Shown piece by piece: positions 41,863 through 50,419 of a DNA stretch of 64,000 bases. This DNA is from Streptomyces sp. ERV7 (GTDB taxonomy: Bacteria > Actinomycetota > Actinomycetes > Streptomycetales > Streptomycetaceae), in assembly GCF_001653515.1 (NCBI RefSeq), contig NZ_LYOY01000040.1:682001-746000 (forward strand), written 5' to 3'. The notes beneath the pieces are model-generated. The model saw only the letters and a list, made by a program, of their open reading frames with translations. It had not been told where the DNA came from and searched no databases. The stretch's first letter is position 1, and each line of letters begins with the position of its first letter. Position numbers and translations under genes: made by a program.

Positions 41863-43137
41863 TCAGGCCACCGCGTCCGTACGGAGGTCGGCGCGCTCCG
41901 GGGCGCTGACCCCGGCCACCACGTCCTCGCCGCCGTCCAGGTCCCGCATCAAGAGCCAGTACCCCGCCGCGGCCACCGTGCCGAGCACCGCGCAGGCGGC
42001 CCACAGCCAGTCCGCGCCGAAGTGGTCGACGACGTAGCCGGACATCAGCGGGGCGACCAGCGCCGCCACCGACCAGGACATCGTGTAGACGCCCTGGTAG
42101 CGGCCCCGGCCGTGGACGGGCGAGAGGCGCACCACCAGACCTGTCTGGGTGGGCGAGTTGACGATCTCGGCCAGGGTCCAGACGCAGATCGTGGCCGCGT
42201 ACACCGCCACCGAACCCGCGAACGCGGTGAGCCCGAACCCGTATCCCGCGAGCAGCGCCGAGACGATCAGCAGCCGGCGCGGGTCGCGGTGCTCGATGGC
42301 CCGGGTGACCGGGATCTGGACGGCGACGATCAGTACGCCGTTGACCGCGATCGCCAGACCGAAGTCCGCGCTGGAGAAGCCGTCCGCGCCCATCGCCACC
42401 GGCAGACCGACGTAACCCTGCTGGAAGATCAGGGAGATGAGGAAGGACAGGCCGACCACGCCCATGAAGCGGCCGTCGCGGAACACCGTGCCGAGGCCGA
42501 CCTCCGGCTCGCGGCCCTTCTCCCGTACCGCGGAGGTGGGCTCGGGCCGGGACTCGGGCAGCTTGAGGAAGACGAGGATCGCGCAGGTCAGGGTGAGCGC
42601 GGCCTCGCCGAGGAAGCCCGCCAGATAGCTGTGCTGCGCGACGAAGCCGGCGCCCGCCGAGGAGACGGCGAACCCGAGGTTGATCGCCCAGTAGTTGAGC
42701 GAGAAGGCCCGCATCCGGTCCGCGGGCTTCACGATGTCCGCCATCATCGCCTGTACGGCCGGGCGTGAGGCGTTGGAGGCCATACCGACCAGGAAGGCGA
42801 CCGCGACGATCGCCGCCGGGTCGGTCATGAAGCCGAGCAGCGCCACCGAGAAGGCGGTCGCCGTCTGGGCGATCATCATCGTGGGGCGGCGGCCGAGCCG
42901 GTCGGTCAGGACGCCCGCGCCGAGTGAGGAGACCACGCCGCCCAGGCCGTGCAGGGAGACGACGAGGCCGGCGTACGAGGCCGAGTAGCCGCGCTCATGG
43001 GTGAGGTAGAGGGTCATGAACGTGGCGACGAACGCCCCGAGCCGGTTGATCAGCGTGCTCGTCCACAGCCACCAGAACTCCCGGGGCAGACCCGAGACGC
43101 TCTCTCGTGCGGCGCGTCTGAGACTGGCGACGGACAT
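41863..43137 (-). CDS. Major facilitator superfamily transporter
   Basis: The product is 424 residues from ATG 43137. Twelve transmembrane segments are implied by regularly spaced hydrophobic stretches. The MFS signature GVLTDRLGRRPTMM lies between TM2 and TM3. It resembles DHA1-type exporters (SYAGLVVSLHGLGGVVSSLG), so drug or metabolite export is plausible, but no substrate can be named. It is divergent from gpmA, with palindromes in the 197-bp gap. It is convergent with the YbjN gene. Confidence 0.88.
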   Translation of the reverse strand: MSVASLRRAARESVSGLPREFWWLWTSTLINRLGAFVATFMTLYLTHERGYSASYAGLVVSLHGLGGVVSSLGAGVLTDRLGRRPTMMIAQTATAFSVALLGFMTDPAAIVAVAFLVGMASNASRPAVQAMMADIVKPADRMRAFSLNYWAINLGFAVSSAGAGFVAQHSYLAGFLGEAALTLTCAILVFLKLPESRPEPTSAVREKGREPEVGLGTVFRDGRFMGVVGLSFLISLIFQQGYVGLPVAMGADGFSSADFGLAIAVNGVLIVAVQIPVTRAIEHRDPRRLLIVSALLAGYGFGLTAFAGSVAVYAATICVWTLAEIVNSPTQTGLVVRLSPVHGRGRYQGVYTMSWSVAALVAPLMSGYVVDHFGADWLWAACAVLGTVAAAGYWLLMRDLDGGEDVVAGVSAPERADLRTDAVA

Positions 43138-43334
43138 CGGATTCCCCCCGGAGCGACGAACAGGCAGCACCTGGATCTGTAAGTGGCGCTGGTAATAGCT
43201 GCAACTTACGAGCGGAGGGCTCTCGCACGCCAGTCAATTGACGCCGTCCGTCAATCGTCCACCTGCCGAGACGCTCGCGGGAGCCTGGTCCCCGCGCGCG
43301 CGAGGGCCCGCGAACGTCGATTACGCTCGGACGC
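43138..43334. promoter_or_regulatory. Divergent MFS/gpmA control region
   Basis: It contains GTAAGT (43179-43184) and its inverse ACTTAC (43204-43209), and a perfect 10-bp palindrome GTCAATTGAC (43233-43242) followed 7 bp later by another GTCAAT. These are candidate operators for the transporter; no regulator gene adjoins. Confidence 0.4.
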
Positions 43335-44096
43335 ATGGCCGACGCACCGTACAAGCTGATCCTCCTCCGCCACGGCGAGAGCGAGTGGAACGAGAAGAAC
43401 CTGTTCACCGGGTGGGTGGACGTCAACCTCACCGCGAAGGGCGAGAAGGAGGCGGCGCGCGGCGGTGAGCTGCTCAAGGACGCCGGCCTGCTCCCCGACG
43501 TGCTGCACACCTCCCTCCAGCGGCGCGCGATCCGCACGGCCCAGCTGGCGCTGGACTCCGCCGACCGCCACTGGATCCCCGTCCACCGCTCGTGGCGTCT
43601 GAACGAGCGCCACTACGGCGCGCTCCAGGGCAAGGACAAGGCGCAGACCCTCGCCGAGTTCGGCGAGGAGCAGTTCATGCTGTGGCGCCGCTCGTACGAC
43701 ACCCCGCCGCCGGAGCTCGCGGACGGCACGGAGTTCTCGCAGAGCGACGACGCCCGTTACGCCTCCATCCCGCCGGAGCTGCGCCCCCGCACCGAGTGCC
43801 TCAAGGACGTCGTCGTCCGCATGCTGCCGTACTGGTACGACGGCATCGTCCCGGACCTGCTCGCGGGCCGGACCGTGCTGGTCGCCGCGCACGGCAACAG
43901 CCTCCGGGCCCTGGTCAAGCACCTCGACGGCGTCTCCGACGCCGACATCGCGGGCCTGAACATCCCGACCGGCATCCCGCTCGTCTACGAGCTCGACGCC
44001 GACTTCAAGCCGGTCAACCCCGGCGGCACCTACCTCGACCCGGACGCGGCCGCGGCCGCGATCGAGGCGGTCAAGAACCAGGGCAAGAAGAAGTAG
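43335..44096 (+). CDS. gpmA: 2,3-bisphosphoglycerate-dependent phosphoglycerate mutase
   Basis: A 253-residue enzyme of glycolysis and gluconeogenesis. The phospho-His motif is LLRHGESEWNEKN (His13); GWVDVNLTAKGEKEA, RSWRLNERHYGALQG (the catalytic Glu and Arg) and VAAHGNSLRALVKHL (the second His) are all intact. It interconverts 3- and 2-phosphoglycerate. A terminator with a T-run follows at 44109-44149. Confidence 0.97.
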   Translation: MADAPYKLILLRHGESEWNEKNLFTGWVDVNLTAKGEKEAARGGELLKDAGLLPDVLHTSLQRRAIRTAQLALDSADRHWIPVHRSWRLNERHYGALQGKDKAQTLAEFGEEQFMLWRRSYDTPPPELADGTEFSQSDDARYASIPPELRPRTECLKDVVVRMLPYWYDGIVPDLLAGRTVLVAAHGNSLRALVKHLDGVSDADIAGLNIPTGIPLVYELDADFKPVNPGGTYLDPDAAAAAIEAVKNQGKKK

Positions 44097-44108
44097 ACGA
44101 CGCGATCA

Positions 44109-44149
44109 TGCCTCCCCGCCGCGCGAAGGGCGCGGCGGGGAGGCATTTT
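44109..44149 (+). terminator. Terminator of gpmA
   Basis: tgcctccccgccgcgc (44109-44124) pairs with gcgcggcggggaggca (44130-44145), a 16-bp perfect stem with a gaagg loop, followed by tttt. Confidence 0.9.
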
Positions 44150-44302
44150 CACGGCCTGGAACCGCTGTGGGCCCTCGGCCCCTTCTCTGCCGGGTGAGGC
44201 GACCCCTGCCGGGTGAGGCGGCCCCGGGGCGTTCGGATGAATGTGCGCCGGGGGCCAGCGTTGCACTGCGGGCAACGGCCCGGCGGGACTTATCCAGGAC
44301 AT

Positions 44303-45496
44303 ATGTATATCCGCATGGGCAGAAATGCTCTGTTTCGTACCGCGCTGGTCGTCTCCGCCTGCGTGGCCGCCTTCCTGCCCTCGATCGCCGGTCCCGCGGC
44401 GGCCGTACCGGTTCCCAGGACATCGGCCGCCGCGCCACCGCCCTGGGCCGCGACCGCGGCGGAGCTCGACCGGGTGATCCAGCGGGCGGCCGCCGACGCC
44501 GGGGTCCCGGGAGTGATCGTGGGCGTCTGGAAGCCCGGACAGCCGCGCTATGTGCGGGCCTTCGGCGTCGCCGACAAGCGCGGCCGCACCCCGATGCGGA
44601 CCGGCCTGAACATGCGCATCGGCAGTGAGACCAAGACCTTCACCGTCACCGCGCTGCTCCAGCTCGTCGACCGAGGCAGGGTCGGCCTGGACGACCCGAT
44701 CTCCCGGTACGTCCCCGGAGTGCCCGACGGACGGCACATCACGCTGCGCCAGCTCGCGGAGATGCGCAGCGGTCTGTTCCCGTACAGCAAGGACGAGGAC
44801 TTCCAGCACTTGCTGACGACCCAGCCGCACCGCCAGTGGGCCCCGAGGGAGCTGCTCCGCCTCGCCTTCAAGCACGCCAACCAGTTCCCGCCCGGCACGC
44901 GGTTCGACTACTCCAACACCAACACCGTGCTGCTCGGGCTGGTCGTCGAGAAGGTCACCCACTGCCCGTTGCGGGACGCGATCCGGGACCTGATCACCCG
45001 GCCGAGCGGCCTGAAGCACACCTTCCTGCCGAAGGCGGCGGAGTTCCCGCGGCCGCACGCCCACGGCTACACCGACTTCACGCCGGACGGCTCGGTGGCG
45101 GACGCCACGGACTTCAACCCCAGCTGGGGCTGGGCGGCCGGCGCGATGATCTCGAACCTCGACGACATGCGCTCCTGGGCGGTGAACGTCGCCACCGGCC
45201 GGCTCCTGACCCGGCACACCCAGGCGCAGCGCCTCGACGCGCAGCCCACCGGCGCGCCGGGCGACTTCTACGGGCTGGGCATCGACATCAACCACGGGTG
45301 GATCGGCCACGCGGGCTCCCTGCCCGGCTACCAGAGCCTCACCGTCCACCTGCCCGCCCAGAAGGCGACGATGGTGATCCTGCTCAACACCGACATCGCC
45401 TCGAACGACGAGAACCCCAGCACCCTGCTCGGCCGGGCCATCACCCAGGTGATCAGCCCCGGCAACGTCTACGGCGACGCGTCCGACCAGGACTGA
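44303..45496 (+). CDS. Secreted serine beta-lactamase / D-Ala-D-Ala carboxypeptidase family protein
   Basis: The product is 397 residues from ATG 44303 (aggac upstream). A Sec signal peptide covers residues 1-35 (ALFRTALVVSACVAAFLPSIA, cut after AGPAAA). The class C / carboxypeptidase motifs are Ser108-E-T-Lys111 (SxxK), Tyr203-S-Asn205 (YxN) and GHAGSLPG (HxG). It therefore acts outside the membrane, probably as a DD-peptidase or esterase on peptidoglycan; beta-lactam hydrolysis cannot be judged. A hairpin terminator follows. Confidence 0.92.
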   Translation: MYIRMGRNALFRTALVVSACVAAFLPSIAGPAAAVPVPRTSAAAPPPWAATAAELDRVIQRAAADAGVPGVIVGVWKPGQPRYVRAFGVADKRGRTPMRTGLNMRIGSETKTFTVTALLQLVDRGRVGLDDPISRYVPGVPDGRHITLRQLAEMRSGLFPYSKDEDFQHLLTTQPHRQWAPRELLRLAFKHANQFPPGTRFDYSNTNTVLLGLVVEKVTHCPLRDAIRDLITRPSGLKHTFLPKAAEFPRPHAHGYTDFTPDGSVADATDFNPSWGWAAGAMISNLDDMRSWAVNVATGRLLTRHTQAQRLDAQPTGAPGDFYGLGIDINHGWIGHAGSLPGYQSLTVHLPAQKATMVILLNTDIASNDENPSTLLGRAITQVISPGNVYGDASDQD

Positions 45497-45523
45497 CACC
45501 CGCGAGGAGCCGCAGCGCGCGAA

Positions 45524-45553
45524 GGGCCCCGTCCGGTTCACCGGACGGGGCCC
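45524..45553. terminator. Hairpin between DD-peptidase and metallothionein genes
   Basis: gggccccgtccgg (45524-45536) and ccggacggggccc (45541-45553) form a 13-bp perfect stem with a ttca loop, serving both convergent genes. Confidence 0.9.
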
Positions 45554-45569
45554 ATCTCGTGCCGCTTGC

Positions 45570-45674
45570 TCAGCAGCCGCCGCCGCACTGGCAGGAGCCG
45601 CCCGACTGGCAGCCGCACTGGCAGCCGGGGCCGCAGCTGCAGCCGGAGGCGTTCGGGGCGGGGGTTTCGTTCAT
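45570..45674 (-). CDS. 34-residue metallothionein-like Cys-rich peptide
   Basis: ATG 45674, preceded by gggaggg, encodes MNETPAPNASGCSCGPGCQC followed by 14 residues, with 8 Cys in all (CxC and CxxxC spacing, ending GGGC), no aromatic residues and no His. The composition is that of a small metallothionein binding Cu(I) or Zn(II) in the cytosol. It stands between phoU and the DD-peptidase. Longer frames read in the same phase lack a ribosome-binding site. No metal-responsive operator was recognised. Confidence 0.72.
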   Translation of the reverse strand: MNETPAPNASGCSCGPGCQCGCQSGGSCQCGGGC

Positions 45675-45810
45675 GAGTCCCTCCCGGGATGGGGTCGGGG
45701 GCGAGTACGCGCACCTTCCCCCATTGCATGCCCATCGGGGCGGGCGCATCAACGGCGCATCCGCGCGCGTCGCTCAATGCGCGCCTGTACGCACCCCTGT
45801 GCGCTCCGCG

Positions 45811-46488
45811 CTACGCGCCCTCGACCTGCACCGGCGGCTGGAGCTCGTCCGCGTGCTCGCCCGTGACCAGGTACACCACGCGCTTGGCGACCGAGACCGC
45901 GTGGTCGGCGAAGCGCTCGTAGTAGCGGCCGAGCAGCGTCACGTCGACGGCCGTCTCGATGCCGTGCTTCCAGCGGTCGTCCATCAGGTGCTGGAAGAGC
46001 GTGCGGTGCAGCAGGTCCATCTCGTCGTCGTCCTGCTCCAGCTGGAGCGCCAGGTCGACGTCCTTGGTGATGATCACCTCGGCGGCCTTCGCCATCAGGC
46101 GCTGGGCCAGCTGGCCCATCTCCAGGATGGTGGCGTGCAGGTCGCGCGGGACCGCCCGCTCCGGGTAGCGCAGCCGGGTCAGCTTGGCCACGTGCTGGGC
46201 CAGGTCGCCCGAGCGCTCCAGGTCGGCGCTCATCCTGAGCGAGGTGACGACGATCCGCAGATCGGTGGCGACCGGCTGCTGGCGGGCCAGCAGGGCTATC
46301 GCCCGCGCCTCCAGCTCGTGCTGCAGATCGTCGACCTTCTGGTCGGCGGCGATCACACTCTCGGCGAGCTTGAGATCGGCGTCGAGCATGGACGTCGTGG
46401 CGCGCCCGATCGCCGACCCGACAAGGCGGGCCATCTCGACCAGGCCCTCGCCGATCGAGTCAAGTTCCTCGTGGTACGCGTCCCGCAT
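45811..46488 (-). CDS. phoU: Phosphate-signalling protein PhoU
   Basis: A 225-residue PhoU with two three-helix repeats. Each has the metal-binding E/DxxxD pattern: RIVVTSLRMSADLERSGDLA in the first and RYYERFADHAVSVAKRV in the second. The start is ATG 46488 (MRDAYHEELDSIG). PhoU damps PhoR signalling when phosphate is ample. It is divergent from phoR-phoP, with a PHO box between them, as in S. coelicolor. Confidence 0.96.
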   Translation of the reverse strand: MRDAYHEELDSIGEGLVEMARLVGSAIGRATTSMLDADLKLAESVIAADQKVDDLQHELEARAIALLARQQPVATDLRIVVTSLRMSADLERSGDLAQHVAKLTRLRYPERAVPRDLHATILEMGQLAQRLMAKAAEVIITKDVDLALQLEQDDDEMDLLHRTLFQHLMDDRWKHGIETAVDVTLLGRYYERFADHAVSVAKRVVYLVTGEHADELQPPVQVEGA

Positions 46489-46594
46489 GGGTGTCCCTCT
46501 TTCGATGACCGGGGGCGATGACCCCGGGGGAGGCAGGGGATGTCGTGACCCCCACGCTCCCACGTTCCGTGGGTTACGCGTCCGATTCGGCCAC

Positions 46595-46627
46595 ACCAAG
46601 TGAACCAGCACTATCACCATGGTGAAC
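46595..46627. promoter_or_regulatory. PHO box (PhoP-binding direct repeats)
   Basis: Three 11-bp direct-repeat units read on the minus strand: gttcaccatgg, tgatagtgctg, gttcacttggt. The outer two match the streptomycete PhoP unit GTTCACC, and their spacing of 22 bp is exact. It lies in the phoU-phoR divergent region. Confidence 0.78.
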
Positions 46628-46700
46628 TCTGGGCGACGAACGTTCGAGCAGACACCCGGATGGCTGGGAGAGTGTCGGCGCACCCGCATAACCTGGAGGC

Positions 46701-47978
46701 ATGGACGTGAACGCGGCGGTCGCCGCAGCGGCAGCGATCGCCGGGTTGTGCACCGGCGTCATCGCCATGCTGGCGTTCCGCTGGAGCGAGCGCGACCAGG
46801 CGCGGCCCACCCGGACATCCCTGCACACGGACGCGGTACTGCCGCCCGGCGTGGACACCGTGCTGTCGGTGCTCCGCTCCTCGGCGGTGGTGCTCGACGA
46901 GAGCGACTCGGTGGTCAAGGCCAGCTCCGCGGCGTATGCGCTGGGGCTGGTCAGAGGCGGGAAGCTGGCCGTGGAGCCGATGCTCCACATGGCCCGCGAC
47001 ACCCGGCGCGACGGTGAGATACGGCAGGTGGAGCTGGATCTTCCGCGCCGGGGCACCGGCCGGGGCGAGGCCCTTGCGGTCTCCGCCCGCGTCGCCCCGC
47101 TCGGCTCCCGCCTGGTGCTCCTCCTGGTGGAGGACCTCACCGAGGCCCGCCGCATCGAGGCGGTCCGGCGCGACTTCGTCGCCAACGTCAGCCATGAGCT
47201 CAAGACCCCGGTCGGCGCGCTCTCCCTGCTCTCCGAGGCCGTCATGGACGCCTCGGACGACCCCGAGGCGATCACCCGCTTCGCGGGCCGGATGCAGATC
47301 GAGGCCAGCCGGCTCACCAATCTGGTCCAGGAGCTCATCGACCTCTCCCGGGTCCAGAACGACGACCCGCTGGAGGACGCCGAGCCGGTCCGGGTCGACG
47401 AGCTGGTGGCCGAGGCCATCGACCGCTCCCGCCACCCCGCGTCCACCAAGCAGATCACCATGGCCGCGGGCGGCACGGCGGACCTGTACGTCTGGGGCCA
47501 CCGCGGCCAGCTCGCCGCCGCTCTCGGCAACCTCGTCGAGAACGCCGTCAACTACTCCCCGGCCAGGACCAGGGTCGGCATCGCGGGCCGCCGCGTCGCC
47601 GCGCCCGGCGGGGACCTGATCGAGATAGCCGTGACCGACCAGGGCATCGGCATCTCGGAGAAGGACCGGGAGCGCGTCTTCGAGCGCTTCTACCGCGTCG
47701 ACCCGGCCCGCTCCCGCGCCACCGGTGGTACGGGCCTGGGCCTGGCCATCGTCAAACACGTGGCCGCCTCGCACGGCGGGGAGGTCACGGTGTGGAGCTC
47801 CGAGGGACAGGGCTCCACCTTCACCCTGAGGCTGCCGGAGGCCGGCGCCGTACGGGACCGCGCCGCACCCGACATCGCAGGCCCGGACGACGACGCCGTC
47901 GACGAGCCGCCGTACGACACCTTCCCCACCGCGCACGACTCCACCACTGTGCTCCCTGCCCCGGAGGTCCTTCCGTGA
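46701..47978 (+). CDS. phoR: Phosphate sensor histidine kinase PhoR
   Basis: A 425-residue kinase. One N-terminal transmembrane helix (residues 5-27), a PAS-like region (about 50-150), the HisKA H-box NVSHELKTPVGAL (His165), then the N box ENAVNYSP, G1 VTDQGIGISEKD and G2 GTGLGLAIVKH. It phosphorylates PhoP when phosphate is scarce. The stop overlaps the phoP GTG by 4 bp. It has a single membrane helix, as in other streptomycete PhoR proteins. Confidence 0.97.
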   Translation: MDVNAAVAAAAAIAGLCTGVIAMLAFRWSERDQARPTRTSLHTDAVLPPGVDTVLSVLRSSAVVLDESDSVVKASSAAYALGLVRGGKLAVEPMLHMARDTRRDGEIRQVELDLPRRGTGRGEALAVSARVAPLGSRLVLLLVEDLTEARRIEAVRRDFVANVSHELKTPVGALSLLSEAVMDASDDPEAITRFAGRMQIEASRLTNLVQELIDLSRVQNDDPLEDAEPVRVDELVAEAIDRSRHPASTKQITMAAGGTADLYVWGHRGQLAAALGNLVENAVNYSPARTRVGIAGRRVAAPGGDLIEIAVTDQGIGISEKDRERVFERFYRVDPARSRATGGTGLGLAIVKHVAASHGGEVTVWSSEGQGSTFTLRLPEAGAVRDRAAPDIAGPDDDAVDEPPYDTFPTAHDSTTVLPAPEVLP

Positions 47979-48655
47979 CCCGAGTGCTCGTCGTCGAGGA
48001 CGAGGAATCGTTCAGCGACGCCCTGTCCTACATGCTCCGCAAAGAGGGCTTCGAGGTCGCCGTGGCGGCCACCGGACCCGACGGGCTGGACGAGTTCGAG
48101 CGCAACGGCGCCGACCTCGTGCTGCTCGACCTGATGCTGCCGGGGCTGCCCGGCACGGAGGTCTGCCGCCAGCTGCGCGGCCGCTCCAACGTCCCGGTGA
48201 TCATGGTCACCGCCAAGGACAGCGAGATCGACAAGGTCGTGGGCCTCGAAATAGGAGCCGACGACTACGTCACCAAGCCCTTCTCGTCCCGTGAGCTCGT
48301 GGCCCGCATCCGTGCGGTGCTGCGCCGGCGCGGCGAGCCGGAGGAGGTCACCCCGGCGGCCCTGGAGGCCGGCCCCGTCCGTATGGACGTGGACCGCCAC
48401 GTGGTCACCGTCTCCGGCGGCAAGGTCGACCTGCCCCTGAAGGAGTTCGACCTCCTGGAGATGCTGCTGCGCAACGCGGGCCGCGTGCTGACCCGTATGC
48501 AGCTGATCGACAGAGTCTGGGGCGCGGACTACGTGGGCGACACCAAGACCCTCGACGTCCACGTCAAGCGCCTCCGCGCCAAGATCGAGCCGGACCCGGG
48601 CGCGCCCCGCTACCTGGTGACGGTCCGCGGCCTCGGCTACAAGTTCGAGCCGTAG
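47975..48655 (+). CDS. phoP: Phosphate response regulator PhoP
   Basis: The product is 226 residues from GTG 47975. The receiver has the acidic pair EDE (residues 8-10), phospho-acceptor Asp52 (LLDLMLPG) and the conserved Thr/Lys (MVTAKDS, DDYVTKPF). The winged helix is in residues 130-226 (LKEFDLLEMLLRNAGRVL, TLDVHVKRLRAKIE). It activates phosphate-scavenging genes and represses secondary metabolism genes; cross-talk with GlnR, also in this window, is established in S. coelicolor. An 18-bp terminator stem follows. Confidence 0.98.
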   Translation: MTRVLVVEDEESFSDALSYMLRKEGFEVAVAATGPDGLDEFERNGADLVLLDLMLPGLPGTEVCRQLRGRSNVPVIMVTAKDSEIDKVVGLEIGADDYVTKPFSSRELVARIRAVLRRRGEPEEVTPAALEAGPVRMDVDRHVVTVSGGKVDLPLKEFDLLEMLLRNAGRVLTRMQLIDRVWGADYVGDTKTLDVHVKRLRAKIEPDPGAPRYLVTVRGLGYKFEP

Positions 48656-48677
48656 ACACGCGCCGCGCGGACGCACA

Positions 48678-48717
48678 CGAGGAGGGGCCCCGGACTTCTG
48701 TCCGGGGCCCCTCCTCG
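48678..48717. terminator. Terminator after phoP
   Basis: cgaggaggggccccggac (48678-48695) and gtccggggcccctcctcg (48700-48717): an 18-bp perfect stem with a ttct loop between convergent phoP and the lipoprotein gene. Confidence 0.92.
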
Positions 48718-48731
48718 TCTGTGCGTGTACG

Positions 48732-49403
48732 TCAGTGAGCCGCACCCGTGCTCGCGGTGCCCGACGGCTTGCCGCCCTTGGCCGGCTTGCCCGAGGGCTT
48801 GCCGCTCGCGGGCGCACCCGGGGACGTGGAGGCGCCCGGCGAGGTGGTCGCGCCCGGCGCGCCCGGCGTGGCCGCCGGGGGCTTGGGGAGCTCGCTGGGG
48901 CCGTAGCCCTCGAAGTAGCTGGTGGACGGGACCACGAACGCGCGCAGCGTCACGTCGCCGGCCTTGCTCAGCTGGAAGGTGACCGGCTGGGCGTCGCCGT
49001 TCTTGGCGGCCTCCTTGCCGTTCTCGACCACGGCGGACGCGTTGTCCTTGCCGCCGATGATCAGCGAGCCGTGCGCGGGGACGGTGAGCCCGGTCTGGCC
49101 CTTGCCGGGGGAGAGCTTCACCGTGGCGCCCGAGGCCGCGAGCTTGACGGCGTCGAGCGTCTGCGGCTTGTCGCCGTTGTTGAAGATCGTCGCCGTGATG
49201 ACGGCGGGCCCGGCGGCGTCCGTCTTCGGCTGGGTCAGCACGGTCGCGTTCTGGATCTTGATGTCACCGACCTTGACGGCGGCGTTGTCCGGCTTCACTT
49301 CGAGCGTCTGCGCGTCGTTGCCCGCCGAGCATGCGGCGAGGGAGGCGAGCGAGAACGCGATGGCAGAGGCGGCGAGGGCGCCGCGTCGAAGGCTGCGGCT
49401 CAC
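48732..49403 (-). CDS. Lipoprotein (DUF461-like) of unknown function
   Basis: The product is 223 residues from GTG 49403 (VSRSLRRGALAAS), giving a 25-residue lipoprotein signal with lipobox SLAAC; an ATG at 49442 would give an over-long n-region. The mature part is a beta-sandwich like copper-chaperone/DUF461 proteins (VKVGDIKIQNATVLTQ, AVITATIFNNGDKPQTL, SGATVKLSPGKGQTGLTVPA). The tail is Pro/Ser/Gly/Thr-rich. The usual His/Met copper ligands are not obvious. Anchored outside the membrane. Confidence 0.82.
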   Translation of the reverse strand: MSRSLRRGALAASAIAFSLASLAACSAGNDAQTLEVKPDNAAVKVGDIKIQNATVLTQPKTDAAGPAVITATIFNNGDKPQTLDAVKLAASGATVKLSPGKGQTGLTVPAHGSLIIGGKDNASAVVENGKEAAKNGDAQPVTFQLSKAGDVTLRAFVVPSTSYFEGYGPSELPKPPAATPGAPGATTSPGASTSPGAPASGKPSGKPAKGGKPSGTASTGAAH

Positions 49404-49934
49404 GGCGGCGGCAACTCCTTGGACGTAAGGACATCGGGACATCTAAAGGACAGCTAAGTCTGTGTCAGCTGGCTTAGGTTACCGTCCCCACACCCCCCGC
49501 GAAGCGCCCGCACCCATGCTGATCTCGGTGTTTCGCGTGGCGTTCACATATCGCCGGTGATCAATTCTCCGTACCGCCACGTATTCCTTACCGAAAACCT
49601 CCCGGCCGGCATCCGTTGATCAATTCACGAAAAAATCGCGGTCCCGCCGAACGGGTGACCGATCACCGAACGGAGCAGTGGAAGTTCACCGCTTGGAACC
49701 CGACAAAACGGGACGTTCAGACCAGCTGAGGGGGGTTGCGGAGTGTGTGGCGGGCATGTTTCCCTGCCCCCGAACAGCCGCTCCGACCTGCGAATACCCC
49801 CTCCCGTGAGCCCTCCGCAGCACGTTCGTGTTGCTGTTGTCAAGCCCCGAGATATGCCCTGACCTGCGAAAACGCCATTCAGAACAGGCTGTTCTCGTGT
49901 TACCCTGGATAGCCACGGAAGGGGTACCTGTCAC
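49404..49934. promoter_or_regulatory. Long divergent region before carD
   Basis: 531 bp without a recognised gene, unusually A/T-rich in parts. It contains two copies of tgatcaattc (49558-49567 and 49617-49626), a 15-bp palindrome (49881-49895) and the carD -10 TACCCT (49901-49906). Promoters for the lipoprotein gene and carD must lie here. Confidence 0.5.
49881..49895. promoter_or_regulatory. Palindrome overlapping the carD promoter
   Basis: agaacag and ctgttct around one central g form a perfect 15-bp palindrome, ending 5 bp before the -10-like TACCCT. It would cover the -35 zone, so a repressor or activator site is likely. Confidence 0.55.
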
Positions 49935-50417
49935 ATGACGTTCAAGGTTGGCGACACCGTGGTCTATCCCCATCACGGGGCCGCGCTGATCGAGGCCATC
50001 GAAACTCGCCAGATCAAAGGCGTGGACAAGACCTACTTGGTGCTCAAGGTCGCCCAGGGCGACTTGACGGTGCGCGTACCCGCGGACAATGCGGAGTTCG
50101 TAGGCGTGCGCGATGTGGTCGGGCAGGACGGGCTGGACCGGGTCTTCGAGGTGCTGCGGGCACCGTATGCGGAAGAGCCCACGAACTGGTCCCGTCGCTA
50201 CAAGGCAAATCTGGAGAAGCTCGCCTCCGGCGATGTCATCAAGGTCGCCGAAGTAGTGCGCGACCTGTGGCGTCGTGAGCGCGAGCGCGGACTCTCCGCA
50301 GGTGAGAAGCGCATGCTCGCCAAGGCGCGGCAGATCCTGGTGAGCGAGCTGGCACTCGCTGAGAACACCAACGAAGACAAGGCCGAGGCCCTCCTCGACG
50401 AGGTTCTCGCGTCCTGA
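49935..50417 (+). CDS. carD: CarD-family RNA-polymerase-binding regulator
   Basis: A 160-residue CarD. The N-terminal Tudor-like RNA-polymerase interaction domain occupies residues 1-60 (FKVGDTVVYPHHGAALIEA, YLVLKVAQGDLTVRVPADN). The C-terminal helical DNA-binding domain contains NWSRRYKANLEKLASGD and the Trp-containing RDLWRRERERGLSAGEKRML. It stabilises open promoter complexes at rRNA and many other promoters. It is upstream of ispD in the known streptomycete order. Confidence 0.97.
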   Translation: MTFKVGDTVVYPHHGAALIEAIETRQIKGVDKTYLVLKVAQGDLTVRVPADNAEFVGVRDVVGQDGLDRVFEVLRAPYAEEPTNWSRRYKANLEKLASGDVIKVAEVVRDLWRRERERGLSAGEKRMLAKARQILVSELALAENTNEDKAEALLDEVLAS

Positions 50418-50419
50418 CC

